A DNA stretch of 64,000 nucleotides, taken from contig WELA01009360.1 in NCBI GenBank assembly GCA_009602735.1, positions 863,177-927,176 on the forward strand. The letters are read 5' to 3'. The stretch is from Mesotaenium endlicherianum. Lineage: Eukaryota; Streptophyta; Zygnematophyceae; Zygnematales; Mesotaeniaceae. The notes beneath the pieces were generated by a model that saw only the letters and a program-made list of their open reading frames with translations, ran no database searches and had not been told where the DNA came from. Each line of letters opens with the position of its first letter. The first letter of the stretch is position 1. The position numbers were made by a program, and so were the translations under genes. Of the stretch, positions 1 through 11,577 are shown in pieces.

Positions 1-1
1 C

Positions 2-943
2 CCCCCCCCGGGAAACCTCAACTTTGTGCAGGTGCGCCGAGTCCTGCCACTGCTGAGTGTGGCCTCCTTTGTGTACCTGGCACTGAGGCCAGCAGCAGCC
101 CTGGCACACGCTGTGGCGATACCGGCCCACGCGGGCGAGGGCGGCATTGCCAACCAGCTCCTGGTGTCGGCGTGGACGGGCCTTGTCGCGGGCTGCCTGC
201 ACACGCTGACGGGGCCGGACCACCTGGCGGCGCTGGCGCCCCTGGCCATTGGGCGCACGCGCATGGAGGCGGCGTCGATTGGCGCGCTGTGGGGGTGCGG
301 GCACGACGCGGGGCAGGTGCTGTTTGGCGTGCTGTTTGTGCTGCTCAAGGACCGGCTGCACCTGGACCTCCTGCGCAAGTGGGGCACGCGTGTGGTGGGC
401 GTGACGCTTCTGGCTATCGGCGCGCTCGGCATCAATGAGGCCCGCAACCTGCCGCCCATCGAGGAGGCGGCAGCGGGCGCACGCGACCCCCCGCGGGGCG
501 GCGGCGGTGACGAGGAGGGGGGCGCGGCTGTGGGCGAGGACACGGAGATGGAGGTCTTGCCGGACGGCACGCTGGCCCTGAAGAGGCCGGGGGGGGGCAG
601 CGCAGGAGCAGGAGGCAGAGGCGGGGGGAGCAAGCGCGCATTTGGGGTGGCGACGTTTGTGACGGGCATCGTGCACGGGCTGCAGCCGGACGCGCTGCTC
701 ATCATCCTGCCGGCGCTAGCGCTGCCGTCCAAGGCGGCGGGCGCGGCGTTCCTGGCCATGTTCCTGCTGGGCACCGTGGTGGCCATGGGGAGCTACACCG
801 CCTTCATCGGGTCGTGCAGTGAGGCCCTGCAGGAGAAGATCCCCGGCTTCACGCAGCGCCTCTCCTGGTTCGCGGCCCTGCTCGCCATCGCGCTCGGCGC
901 CCTCATCCTCCTTGGAGAGGTCTTTGGGTTTGCCCTCTTTTGA
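2..943 (+). CDS. Nickel/cobalt transporter-like membrane protein (UreH/HupN family), 3' part
   Basis: The product resembles the plastid-targeted high-affinity nickel-transport family of plants and algae, which is expected to move Ni2+ or Co2+ across a membrane. The metal-site motif HTLTGPDHLAALAPLAIGR lies near codon 65 of the visible frame, followed by GALWGCGHDAGQ and, after a loop, GIVHGLQPDALLIILPALAL. About six hydrophobic segments are visible. The hydrophobic stretch ending in AALAHA near the start could be the end of a transit or signal region. The central loop (about 465-640) is rich in Gly, Glu and Arg and looks variable. The frame is open to the left edge, so the 5' end is missing. 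An AG at 30-31 (TTTGTGCAG) could be a splice acceptor with the last exon starting at 32. There is no ATG start in view. The stop is TGA at 941-943. The family call is firm; the metal is inferred. Confidence 0.82.
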   Translation, partial: PPPGNLNFVQVRRVLPLLSVASFVYLALRPAAALAHAVAIPAHAGEGGIANQLLVSAWTGLVAGCLHTLTGPDHLAALAPLAIGRTRMEAASIGALWGCGHDAGQVLFGVLFVLLKDRLHLDLLRKWGTRVVGVTLLAIGALGINEARNLPPIEEAAAGARDPPRGGGGDEEGGAAVGEDTEMEVLPDGTLALKRPGGGSAGAGGRGGGSKRAFGVATFVTGIVHGLQPDALLIILPALALPSKAAGAAFLAMFLLGTVVAMGSYTAFIGSCSEALQEKIPGFTQRLSWFAALLAIALGALILLGEVFGFALF

Positions 944-995
944 GGCTGTCGGCCCTCTTCTGAGTGAAAATCTCAGAATTTAGATGAACATTTTG

Positions 996-1050
996 GCTGC
1001 TGCTGCTGCTGCTGCCTGCCCCTGCCTGCCTGCCTGCCCCTGCCTGCTAA
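996..1050. repeat. CTG / CCTG microsatellite
   Basis: A run of CTG triplets passes into CCTG and CCCCTG units. It lies about 55 bases after the stop codon of the transporter gene, so it is probably transcribed in its 3' UTR. Confidence 0.85.
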
Positions 1051-1492
1051 CCTTTTTTGTGAGTTTCTAGTTGTGCCGCTGCTACATGCTCGCATTCCTC
1101 ACCTCCTTATCAGAAAGCTTTCTCTCTCTGTGTCCACTTCCGGTGGCTTTCCGACTTGACATTCAGGGATGCTGGTAGCATTGGCCTCCTCTTGGACGGA
1201 GGCGCTTTAGCAACCAGCCACCAGAAGCCGAAATATCTAGGTTCATCTTAGAAAGAGCGCATGTGTCGCTTCTTGTATTCTGACCACAAATGCAGGTTGG
1301 AACTCAAGTCTGCTAAATGTGGGAGGCGCCTTGACCTGAGACAATGTTCTTTCTTGGGTTGGCTGATTACAATATTTGTTTCCTGTACTTGATGGCTGTT
1401 ATAACACTTGTTTCTTGTACTTGAATGTATGCCATTGGTGGTGGTTGTTCAAAGTGATATGCATGCACTAAAAGTTTAAACTGGTTATTGAG

Positions 1493-1522
1493 TTTTATTT
1501 GGTTTTATTTGGTTTTATTTGG
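1493..1522. repeat. Three tandem copies of TTTTATTTGG
   Basis: The 10-base unit TTTTATTTGG is repeated three times without change. It is a short AT-rich tandem repeat in the convergent 3' region. Confidence 0.9.
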
Positions 1523-1629
1523 TTTCCTCGATCAACTCAGCGGCATATTTACTTGAAGACGGGAGCAGCAGTTGACTATTTTTTGGTAAGAGCGTACAAT
1601 ATTAAATCTGCATGTAGTCTCCAATTGTA

Positions 1630-1634
1630 TGTAA
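1630..1634 (+). terminator. Candidate TGTAA poly(A) signal for the transporter gene
   Basis: TGTAA, the usual chlorophyte polyadenylation signal, occurs 687 bases after the stop codon. I saw no earlier copy on this strand. A five-base motif is expected by chance about once per kilobase, so this is only a candidate. Confidence 0.3.
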
Positions 1635-1721
1635 CCACACATTATTCCAGTATCAAACAAGATCATCAATACTTGCAATTATACGATCTTTTCATGCTAC
1701 AATCACTTCCGGATATCCTCT

Positions 1722-1726
1722 TTACA
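1722..1726 (-). terminator. Candidate TGTAA poly(A) signal for the hexose symporter gene
   Basis: On the minus strand TGTAA lies about 250 bases after the TAG stop at 1975-1973, a normal 3' UTR length for a green alga. If both this and the site at 1630 are used, the two convergent transcripts end within about 100 bases of each other. Confidence 0.35.
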
Positions 1727-1972
1727 GCTTTTGATCCTCAACCATAATCTAACTTGCACCTACCTGCATACCAAACCAATCATCTATACCCTCTGAACCT
1801 TCTTTTGTATTACTATAATATACATAAATCACACATCTACCTATAATACAAGAGAAGGAAAGCAGCATAGCAAAAACGGGTATGCACAGAAGCACTCCTG
1901 GCTACCAGTAAAAATGCATGAGTGATCCATTCTCCTTGTACCAAATCCTCCACGTGTCACAATGTAGAGATA

Positions 1973-4738
1973 CTATGATGCAGGCCCTGCCACACCAGGC
2001 GAAAGTTCAACATCCCTGCCTGCAGCTGCTGACTTCATTCCAATGTGCTTTTTCCAAAACCAGTGGTTACGCCAGATGCCCGCCATCTCTTCCAGTGGAA
2101 CCCCCTTGGTCTCGGGCAGGAAAAAGCGAACAAAGAGGGTCATGATGAAGACCCAGGCAGCAAAAAAGAGGAAGATGCCAAATCTGCGCAGACAGAAATA
2201 AGAGCAAGAAAATTCGCAGATTCGTAAGACCTGAGCTGCAAAAAAATTTGACGGCTAACCTGAAAGTGGTCAACCTGAAATCAAATGAGGGGACAACAGT
2301 AGTTGCGACTACTGAATATACACAAAGTCTGTCCAAAGCCTGTCGGCAACCAAAGCTACGAGTAGCACATAGTATGCTAGGTCCATGTTGTCGTCAAATT
2401 ACACTTACTTCATATTGCAGAGCATGGACAGGAAGGCCTGGCCAATGATGAAAGTGAAAAGGAAGTTGCAGGCAACGGTGATCGATTGCCCCGCCGAGCG
2501 CGTCTCCAGGGGCTGGATCTCCGAGGGAACCAGCCAACCCAGGGGCCCCCAGGACCATGCAAAGCCCGCCACGTAGAGGCAGATAAGCACCACCACCAGC
2601 GCAGACACGGCGCTGCTCAGCTTCTTATTCCCGTCGCCAAAAGCGATTCCAAGGATGACGCCAATGCACACCTGCACACGCACGCAGCAAAAGCCGTCAC
2701 GTCTTGGTCAAGAATGCACAGGTAAAGACATTAGGCAGTATATGATTATCCATACTTGCATAAATTTGTCGAAACAGGAATGAAGTCAACACCTCAGAAA
2801 ACAATCTCCTAATTGGGAGAACACCAAGCGTGAGGGGTGCCATCTTGGCAGCGTACGGGGACAAAGCTCTCACCTGCATGATGAACATCTGTATCCCGCC
2901 AATGAGGAACAGCTTCTTCCTGCCAACCCTGTCCACGCTGAAGATGGACACTAGGGTGGCCACAGCATTCACAGCGCCGGTGATCACAGCGGAGTAGAGC
3001 GCCGCACTCTCGCCGAATCCCAGGGTGTTAAAGAGAGGGGCGACATAGAACATAATAGCGTTGATGCCCGTGAGCTGCTGGAAGATTGGGATTGTGATGG
3101 CGAAGGTGAGCTCGGGCCGGTGCTCGCGAGTGAAGATGTTCATGAAGGGGTGCTTGACCTGGCTCGCGCGCTGGCTGGCCACCAGTATATCGTCAAACTC
3201 GGCCTGCACCATCGTGTCACAGAAGGAACGCTGAATCAGAAGCTAGTCATATTCCCGCTTGCAGCAGTCAAGAGTTCACCACAGACATCAGCAACAGCCA
3301 TAGGCCCTCTGAGCATATATGCTACTCATACTTTTACCTGCCACTCTACTTCTGCAAGCTGTATACATGCACCCACTGCTGTTGCCCTGAAGGCTGACAC
3401 CACATGCACGCACAAGATTGACGGATGCTGTAGTGCAGCAAAAGCGCAGCTAGTTGGCCAGAAGTCATCAGCTTTCTGAGGACTAGGCACCGTTCAAGCC
3501 CTTTCCTCCTTACACCAGCTTCCTCATACATACGTGCTCTTGCAAGACTTGTAACATACACCACGTACCTGCACGTTGTCTGTGCCTCTAATCTTCTGAA
3601 GCACATGTCGCCCCTTTTCCAGCTTGTTCCTCTCAATCAAGCTGTTGGGAGTCTCGGGCAAGATGAGGCCCCCAATAGTGAGCATGACAGCTGGCACCCC
3701 TGCCAGACCCAGAGAGAGTCTCCAGCCCCACGGGTGAAGGTGCTGAGTCCCGTAGTTGATGAGTTGCGCCACCAAGATTCCTATCGTGGTGGCCATCTGG
3801 AACGTTTGGTTCAGAGCCCCTCGCATGTTGGCAGGGGCCATTTCAGACAAGTAGAGGGGCACAGACTGCATCAACAGAGCAGAGGCACGGACATACAAGA
3901 TACTCGAGGGTCAGTCATGGGGCTCTTGCGGGCTATACTTGGCCCAGAAAAGTAAGATGACTTGCAAGAGAATCAAATATAAGAACAGCATGCAGGCACG
4001 AACACGCAGTCAAGAACGTACATAACTTCAAGCAGACTGCATGTGCTCCACGTGGATAGAAAGGCATGCAGGACTAACGGTAAGGAGTGGTTGTGCACCT
4101 GATTGGCAAATCCCACGCCAAGGCCGAGGCAAATCCGACCGAGGACAAGGACAATGAGGATTGGTGCGGATGCAGTGAGGATAGCACCGAGGCAGAAGAA
4201 TAGTCCTGAGATGAGCATCGTGCGAACACGACCCCATTTCGTGGTGGTGTACGATGCCAGTAGGCCCCCAAACAGGCCTGCTATGAACAGTGAGGACGTG
4301 AAGAGCTGGAGAAGCTGATCGTCAAACTTGCACCATGCGTTCGTCTTGGCTCTCTCAGACTCCCTCAATATCCCAGGGAAAAACTTCCGCAAAAAGTCGG
4401 GCATGGATGTTACCCCGCCTGCAGGTCAAAAACGAAAAGAAAGGTCATTTTCATATGCTCCGGTGCATCATCACATTCGAAGTAAATCCCTCATTCAGTA
4501 CGGCGGTGGTCTGAATTTTCTCTCAAGGGATCACCAGCTCAAAGAGTTGCTTGTCAATCAGCTTGCATGTTATACCCTTGCGAGAATAAGCTTCGTTACC
4601 TGTAATGCCAATATCGTAGCCAAACAGTAAGCCACCGCTGGCTGCGATCAGACAAGTAAGAACAACATACACGGTCACCCTCCCTTCATACAGGTGGGCT
4701 CTTCCGCCAGCTATAGGAGCAACTACACCTCCTGCCAT
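1973..4738 (-). CDS. HUP1-like: HUP-type hexose/H+ symporter (major facilitator superfamily), six exons
   Basis: Plasma-membrane sugar/proton symporter for hexose uptake, close to Chlorella HUP1 and plant STP proteins. The exons on the minus strand are 4738-4600, 4418-4099, 3865-3569, 3203-2874, 2671-2409 and 2183-1973. All introns (181-365 bases) are GT-AG, and the exon phases fit to give 519 residues (HUP1 has about 534). The start [12 protein letters not shown] followed by LTVYVV-like text matches the HUP1 N-terminus. Visible family motifs are [14 protein letters not shown] (residues about 35-48), [14 protein letters not shown] (end of exon 2), LPETPN (about 222), FQQLTGINA (293-301, the sugar-binding QQ pair), [16 protein letters not shown] (exon 5) and [11 protein letters not shown] (473-483). 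The last residues are PGVAGPAS. The exon joins are my reading of splice consensus plus homology. No break is seen. Confidence 0.93.
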
Positions 4739-6667
4739 GCTTAAGAGCTCTGGTTGTGTATCCCCTAACTAAGTATCAGGTTGTGAGCAGTATGCTAGCC
4801 AAAGAGCGCAGGCTTGGCATTAGTGTTTCCGTTCGTCTGTATAACTTGACGGTAATTCTGGTCCTACCAGGGAAAGCAGCCCCCACTTTATGCATTTGGA
4901 AGTTCAGTATAGCTGCTGGTCGAGCTCAGTCGAGCTTGGTCGAGGTGGGTCGAGGTATTGGGGCAGTCGAGTATGTCGGTGCTTGGGTCCGCAATGTGCC
5001 CAACTCAGCTTCTTTCTCCCACAGCAGGCCACGTTCAGTGTAAGCGTGTAAAGTGGCTCATGGTCTGTTCTTCGTGGTTCGCTGGCATGCTTTCCAACTG
5101 TCATATGACACTCGACAGAGTCGGCACAAAATGCACAAATGGACACAAGCTGGTGAGAATCAAGAAGGGTAGGATACAAAACTGATTACTAAATGTAGTG
5201 GATAAAGTGGATTAGTGAAAGTGAATATAAGCTGATGTCAGCTGATGTAGTGTCTTGGACTTTTCGGGATAAAATATCTGTCGTCCTCTACTATCCTCTA
5301 CTATCTATTTGGCATTCTGTTGACCTGGACGATAGCAACATCGTTCCATTTTGGATAAGAGACTTGCACCTACTTGCACGCCCCACAAATCAGCATCGTC
5401 GAACGCAATTAAACGTGTATTCCCATATATGTACACGAGTGATTGCTACCCACGTGGCAGCTTTGTGGAGAACACGACGAAATAGAGCAGCAGGAGGCTG
5501 CGCTAAACTGCGCAGTATGTAGTAGTTCGTGTCTGGCTAGGATCTGACATCGTGAGTTGGCTGGCTTCAGAAGTCACATGATGAAGATTTGGCAAATCGG
5601 TTTCAATGCATATTCAGCATCAGCCAGCAAATCGCTGATTCTCATCCCATCAATCTCACAGGATTCTTCCCACAATCACCAGCGATTTTCGACGCAGAAG
5701 TATGGATTGAATAATAAATGCACATGAACGGGCTGAAGCTTCGACGAAGTGGGCCCAAAACGCAGGCGGCAGTTCTATACAGTTTATAACAGTTGATGAC
5801 ATATGTCATATGACCCGCGCTTTTTGTTTGTGTCATTGGACTGTTTCTACAGGCGAACAAATTTAACAATGCGACAAAAGAACAAAGTTTACAATATAGT
5901 TTTCATAGGGCACCTCTTCTGTCACGACTGCTATCCACTCGACGGTGCCGCACGCACAGCGCAAGCCATGGCCGCCCAAATACGGGAAGTCAGCGTTGAC
6001 ACACCGACCAGAGGACCAAGTGATCTCAGTCAGCGGTCATGTCAAAGCCGTTATCACTGTCAAAGTGGTCACGACACGTCAAACCCACACCCGGGGATGG
6101 ATGGGGATTTGGATGGAGTAGTCAGCCGAAAGACTAGGGGTATGGAACCAGCAAGTGCCCGGATGGGTACTGATCAATTGGCTATCTAAGCCAAGAACAG
6201 CAGGGATGTTGCAGAGGCGTTGTGTGCCACCTCGACCAAGACCCTCAGATGACTAGTCACGGCTTGAGCGTTCATCCTAAACGCTGCCAGCCAGCCACAT
6301 AGGTATGATTGTCAGCTGAAGAGCTAAGCAGTCACGCGCGACAATTCCAAGGCATGCATGCATGCGGAATGACAACTCCTAAGCTGTGTGAGAGCTGCTA
6401 GGTAAGGACGGCATGCAAGCTAAGCACTGTGACTAAGCACTGGCATTCTCGAGAGAGGATCATGTGTGGTGCCTGTGAAAGGCACGAGTCTTGTCTGAAG
6501 CTGCCTCATTCTTGCTCGCATCGTTGTCAAAAGAAGTTGAAGGAGCGGAAGGAGCACAAAGAAGAATGAGTTCCCAAGGCCATAAAAGGGCCGAGACGCC
6601 ACGCTTCTGCCGACGCTGGAAGATTTCTTCCTAAGTGTATCATAGAAGAGTTAGACCTCAGGATTTC
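4739..6667. other. Intergenic stretch, no gene recognised
   Basis: This is the upstream side of the hexose symporter gene. Open frames are short, lack any family signature and are interrupted on both strands. Small palindromes occur: TGTCATATGACA at 5099-5110, and the overlapping GACATATGTC and GTCATATGAC at 5798-5814. I see no TATA box close to the symporter start, no tRNA and no recognisable transposon end before 6663. Confidence 0.6.
4919..4971. promoter_or_regulatory. GTCGAG motif cluster with 10-base spacing upstream of the hexose symporter gene
   Basis: GTCGAG starts at 4919, 4929, 4939 and 4949, exactly 10 bases apart, with a fifth copy at 4966. The cluster lies 181-233 bases upstream of the symporter start codon. 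Helical-turn spacing would suit cooperative binding of a regulator, but it could equally be a plain 10-base tandem repeat. The regulatory role is inference. Confidence 0.35.
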
Positions 6668-7375
6668 TGAAATGAATTGTCTTATCAAATAGGCGATTAA
6701 TTAATAAAGATCTTCATATCAGCAAGTAATCTCTATGGATTTTTCGTTAACTGATTAAACGGCAAAGGACAACACACTAGCAGTGAACAATACTCGTAAA
6801 TCAAATGCGAGTAAACTAGCATCAATAATGCAAATCAGTAAACTCATACATAAGCAAGGTTAGAAGACAGTGCGTATCAATGGCTTCTTGCCTTGGATTC
6901 AGATCTCTCTCAGTAAGCTGTACAAGAGAGTTGGCCTCGTTTCCGAATGCCGAACTCGAGAGCAATGCCTAGCATATGTACATAGAATGAGTTTACTGTT
7001 CAACATCGCACCGCCTACCCGGGAGTTAACCACGTTGGTAGGACCTCGGTTAACCAAATCCACCGCCATCTCCCATAATCCCGAATCGCTATCCATCATA
7101 GGGATGTCATCTGGCCATTCATCTAGCATACCACACTTAGATGCATAATGAGGCAGTTCGCTGCTACCGAGTACGGAAGTCAGCTGGCTGTCAAAGAATG
7201 TGTCAGCAAGCTGACTTAAGCTGACTTCAGCCTGTTGCTTTCGTCTGAGTCATTAAACTGATATTAAATATAATGTCCAGCAAACTGATTATTAACTTGG
7301 AGTTTAGCAGGCTGAACTTATTTAACTGTTATATTTAAACGAATATTATATCAACCAATATACTGATTCATTACA
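6668..7375 (-). repeat. Solo LTR, A family
   Basis: The 708 bases match the LTRs of elements A, F and F2 in minus orientation, starting TGAAATGAATTG and ending GATTCATTACA on the plus strand. The 5-base target duplication ATTTC flanks it (6663-6667 and 7376-7380). No internal retrotransposon sequence is attached, so it is the product of LTR-LTR recombination. It sits at or just before the left side of element C. Confidence 0.93.
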
Positions 7376-7380
7376 ATTTC

Positions 7381-7936
7381 CCAAGAGAGGATCTCGCTGG
7401 TAGAAAGTAGAGAGCTGCAGAATAGAATCTGTTAGAAGATTAGCACATATTTGAGTCAAATGCCACAAGCGTGCGAGGGACACTTAAAATGGTGAGTATT
7501 GTGTTAGTTTCTAAGTTCTCAGAAGCCTCAATTGTCGAATTGCTGATAGCAAGAGTAGTCTTAACAAGCAAAGCTCTCAGTGAAGAACTAAGTGAGCCCA
7601 GCCGAGCAGTGAAGAGCTGTTAAGGCGCGGTGTTGAGTGAAGAGCTTAGACCAGGCCAGCATAGATGTGCAGTTTCAGAGGTTTGTAAGCTGTGACTTGT
7701 GGAAGTTAAGCGAAAGCCTTGAAGGGCAATTTTCTCTGAAATTGGCATTGCCTGTTAAGCTGCTTAGACGTGATTTCTGCAAACCACAAAACTTGTTCAT
7801 TCTGTAAACCCTCAACTTGGGCGAAAGCTTGTGTGGAAGTAAGACACTTTTGTCCTACTTCTGAGAACTTGTTGATTGGTTCAGGTGAACGAGAATTCCC
7901 ATGTCAGTTGGGGATTGAGGCTTGTGAAGGCTGCCG
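7381..7936 (+). other. Leader or LTR remnant of element C
   Basis: This non-coding stretch lies between a solo LTR and the gag region of C. I see no primer binding site that I can defend and no second copy in the window that would show it to be an LTR. Confidence 0.35.
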
Positions 7937-9338
7937 GTGTTCAACCTGAAAGGGAACCCCGGAGAAATTCAACTATATATGCGATTGAGGAGTGGAAGAC
8001 TCTACCACTCTGTGGAGCCTGCAGAAGGTTCTGATACTAGCCAGAGTCCACGAGGAAGTGAGACATCTGAGCATACTGACCACCGGTGGAGTGAGCAACC
8101 GTCGAGAGACGAGTCTCGTTATATCTCCGCAAGCGGTGAGAACCCGGATAACACACGAGCCTTTGCACCAGATTTGGGCAGAGAGCAAGACGTGTGGGAA
8201 GAGTCAGTGAGTCTTGGTCACCGTTCGAAATGGCCGGTGATGAACGGGATGAAAATCCTAAGTTCAAGTTGTCCGCAAAGTGCTCTAGCGGACGAACCAG
8301 CGGCAACGGTCTCACTGTCGAAGAGTTTGATGAGATCTGTTGAGCAGAGTTCTTTGAGAAGATTCGGAAGGATTCTTCTTATACGCAATCTGTCGCATTT
8401 ATAGGCTTGGTTCAGTACTTGGACAAGGATGCCCTGCTGCTATATTGCCAATTCCGAAAGGATGAGGATCTCACCCAAGAATGGACCTTTGCAGAACAGA
8501 TAAGGGCAAGGGATTTGAAAACCCAGAAAGAGGCTGCGAAAGCCCGAACGTCTGCTCTATCTTCAGGAAGAACAGTTACAACTGCACCTGTTGAGAGCGT
8601 AGACTTAGCTGCACTAACACAAGAATTAACAGAGGCCATGAGGCAACACACTGAGGGTCAGCAAAGGGCTGCTACTCAGAGCGATGTTGTCGGCTCTGTC
8701 GCAGAGTTGCAAAAAGTGTGTGCAGGACTGTCTGAAAAGATTGCTAATGCTCAGGAACGAGTAACACGCAGAGCTGCACCTCTTCATGGTCAACAAGGCG
8801 ATAGCGCCACAACAAAGGCAAGCCATGCGCAAGCCTTGGCTAGCTGTCGTAAGGATATGGAGGCTGGGGATGACCAGCTAGACCCCAAGCATTGTCTGCG
8901 CCGTTTCTATAAGTTGCTTGAAGCACGATTTCCAGAGGATCGCAGTCTTAAGGTGCACCGTTATGTGCATTTTGTCCGTCAGAAGAACGAGACAATCATG
9001 GAGTTTAAATCCAGATTGGTAGACCTCGCCAAAAAGGCAAAAATATACGAGCCGAGAATAGTGGCTGACAAGTTTCTGTTGTGCTTGGGCAAGGAAACAG
9101 ATCGTGAAGTCAGGCCACATCTGTCTGCAAAGCACGGGATTGACTAGGACATTGACGAGGCGGCTGAAATAGCACGCAATGTTGAAGAAGGTAAAGTGTG
9201 GTACAAAGAGGCTTCCAGGACGCTTATGGCTCCTGAGAGGAGGGAGGAATCCTCTCCGCCTAAGGCCAACAGCTCTAATTTTCAATTTAAGAAAAAGAGC
9301 GGGTGTTTCAATAAGTTTGCTAAGCATGCCAACACTGC

Positions 9339-10601
9339 TGAAATGAATCTTACTTATTCAAGATTAATACATTTCATTTAAATATATAAGATCAGAGATA
9401 GGTGGAATCGTGTGAAATCAGGGAGCGATCTTCGCCCTTATAATGAATTTCGTTTACTCATCTATGACCCTTGACTCACTTATCGTAGTGTGCCATAGTT
9501 GCACACGAATACAAGGCATAAGAAAGAGGCGAGCTTGAGGACTAGAGCTTCTCCTTTAGAAACTCATGACCTCTTGCCTACCAGGCATACAAGCATGTGT
9601 AAGCACATACACAACATCAGGGGACTGAATAGCAAAGGCGCTCTCATTCAGTTGACCATAAAGTAGCTCAAACACATCCCACTGACTTAGGTGCAAAAAC
9701 CATGGAATCTGTCCGCTGTGTGACCCCAAAATGTCAGAGGGCATAACTCTGTCAATACTACTCCAAATTGAGCAAACTTAACATAAACGGATGCATCTTG
9801 ACGAGACCTTTCCGAAAAGTTCTATTTTGCTCCATTTCAAGCGCAGACGAAGCAGCCATGTCAATTTCCGTGAAGGCTGGTCATTAGAACGAACTCAAAA
9901 GGTGCACACATGACTTGCAAGTAGAAATCCGACTATAAAGCCTACTGTCCAGAATGAGGGACCCCGAGATCCCAGCCTGCTATGAACCTAGTAACCACCT
10001 GGTTGACCACGGCGCAAGGTGCGCCGTTTTGTGGGAAACCCGTTAAGTTGGGACCCACGGATCTAGGTATAACGACCATATTAATTGGTCGGTTGACTGA
10101 AGTCCTAATTGTTCAGTTGACTGACGACGGCTCCGCCTACCCAGGAGTTAACCACACTGGTAGGACATCGGTTTATCGAATCTCAGTCGACCTTCCGACT
10201 TTCAGTATACTACGGTCACATGTGCCAATCTACAAATAATCATCTAAATGAATATTTCTATCCTCAGCGTACTGAAGCTAAGTATACTGACTAATATCAA
10301 GCGAGCTTACTACATGTCAACCTACTGGTATTATATCCTATATATGATTGATATATAAATCTCAGCAAACTATACTATGATACAACAGTCATCCCGCTGA
10401 CCTCTTCAATAAAGTCAGCAAACTACACTAAGATACAAATATCATCTTGCTGACCTTTTTGACAAAGTAAGTAAACTCGCATTACATCAACATACATTCA
10501 TTTAGATGAACTCGCACATGTGAGTATATTGACGTAATATTTATTTAGTGTTATATTTATATATACAATTAATTAAATAATAAATGAACTGATTCATTAC
10601 A
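9339..10601 (-). repeat. Solo LTR, long variant related to the A family
   Basis: It starts TGAAATGAATC and ends GATTCATTACA, as A-family LTRs do, and has the target duplication ACTGC (9334-9338 and 10602-10606). It is 1263 bases long and mostly unlike the 720-base LTR. A module of about 45 bases at 10133-10175 (CCTACC, GGAGTTAACCAC, GGTAGGAC) is shared with it. The insertion lies inside the gag region of element C. Confidence 0.85.
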
Positions 10602-10834
10602 ACTGCTGAAACAGCAAGGCGCTGTTGGAATTGCGGAAAATCAGGACATCAGAAGAGGGATTGTCCGTACCCAGAAGCTAAGCAATTATCTGCTAGTAAG
10701 GCAAAGATATGCACATTGCAGCAAGAAGGGACACTCAGAAGATGAGTGTTGGTCTAAGAACCCAAAATTTAAAATCGCCATGGGCAAATGCTGCCATGAA
10801 AGAGAGAGACAAGGACAATAAAGAAGAAAAGGGT

Positions 10835-11577
10835 TGAAAGGGGCAAAGTGCCCTAGTGGAAGCGTAGTGACTCACGAGGAAAGGAACTAGTTGCCATCAT
10901 ACTAGAGAGTGCAGCGGCATATCACTAACAAAGCTTAGGAAAATTACTTAACATTTTGAGTAGCAGGAAACTGCTCACAAATGATGTAGGATGAAAGGCC
11001 TTGTCATTACAAACCCGTAGAAATTTACAGAAGTGAAAACTGATAAGAAACAAAGAAGTTATGCCTATTTATAATTTTCTGCCTAAGTGCTCCCCCTAGG
11101 AGGAAGCTACGGATTTTCCCAAGTGTTCGTCAAATCGTCCCCTCCAGAATATTCGTGAGTAAGCCAGATTAGTCTAATCTGACGTGTCGGGCCGAATTGA
11201 CGTCCACATACGTGCATCGACATTACTAGAATATTCTATCTTAGACGCGCTAGGCTAAACCGAAACTTCTAGGTAAATCGACCTAGTCGGCACTCCGCGT
11301 CAGCCGAACTTACGTGAAGGTTCGAGTTCATTCTAACGGGCCAGATCGCTCGACGCTGTCGGTCAATCCGACGGTCGCGCTCACCGCGAATTAAGGACAG
11401 TCGTCAACCGACCTCAAAACTAATTAAACTTCGGAAATCCATAACTCTCTCAATACTTGACCAAATTCGATGAACTTTATATCAAAATGACCACAAAAAT
11501 GCACTCTACTTTACTATACAATCATAACATACTTTCATGATACTCAAAAATACACTTCATAAACCTATGACCTTACA
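10835..11577 (-). repeat. Solo LTR, B family
   Basis: The 743 bases match the LTRs of element B and start TGAAAGGGGCAAAGTG on the plus strand. The target duplication AGGGT lies at 10830-10834 and 11578-11582. It is inserted in element C just after the gag zinc knuckle. Confidence 0.93.

Larger units (their letters stand above)
944..1972. other. Convergent 3' region between two host genes
   Basis: No coding region is recognised here. The stretch should hold the 3' UTRs of the transporter gene on the left (+) and the hexose symporter gene on the right (-). It contains simple repeats at 996-1050 and 1493-1522. The base composition turns AT-rich after about 1050. Confidence 0.6.

Noticed and set aside
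26-31. GTG at 26 as the start codon of the transporter gene
   Set aside because: The frame is open to the window edge, the organism is eukaryotic, and TGTGCAG looks more like a splice acceptor or internal coding sequence.
5803-6189. A small gene on the plus strand in the intergenic stretch
   Set aside because: No start context, family motif or composition bias supports it, and the region has stops and AT-rich stretches throughout.
6668-7375. A MITE or other DNA transposon, given the 10-12 base inverted ends and 5-base duplication
   Set aside because: The same sequence flanks gag-pol in A, F and F2 next to a primer site and a purine tract, so it is an LTR.
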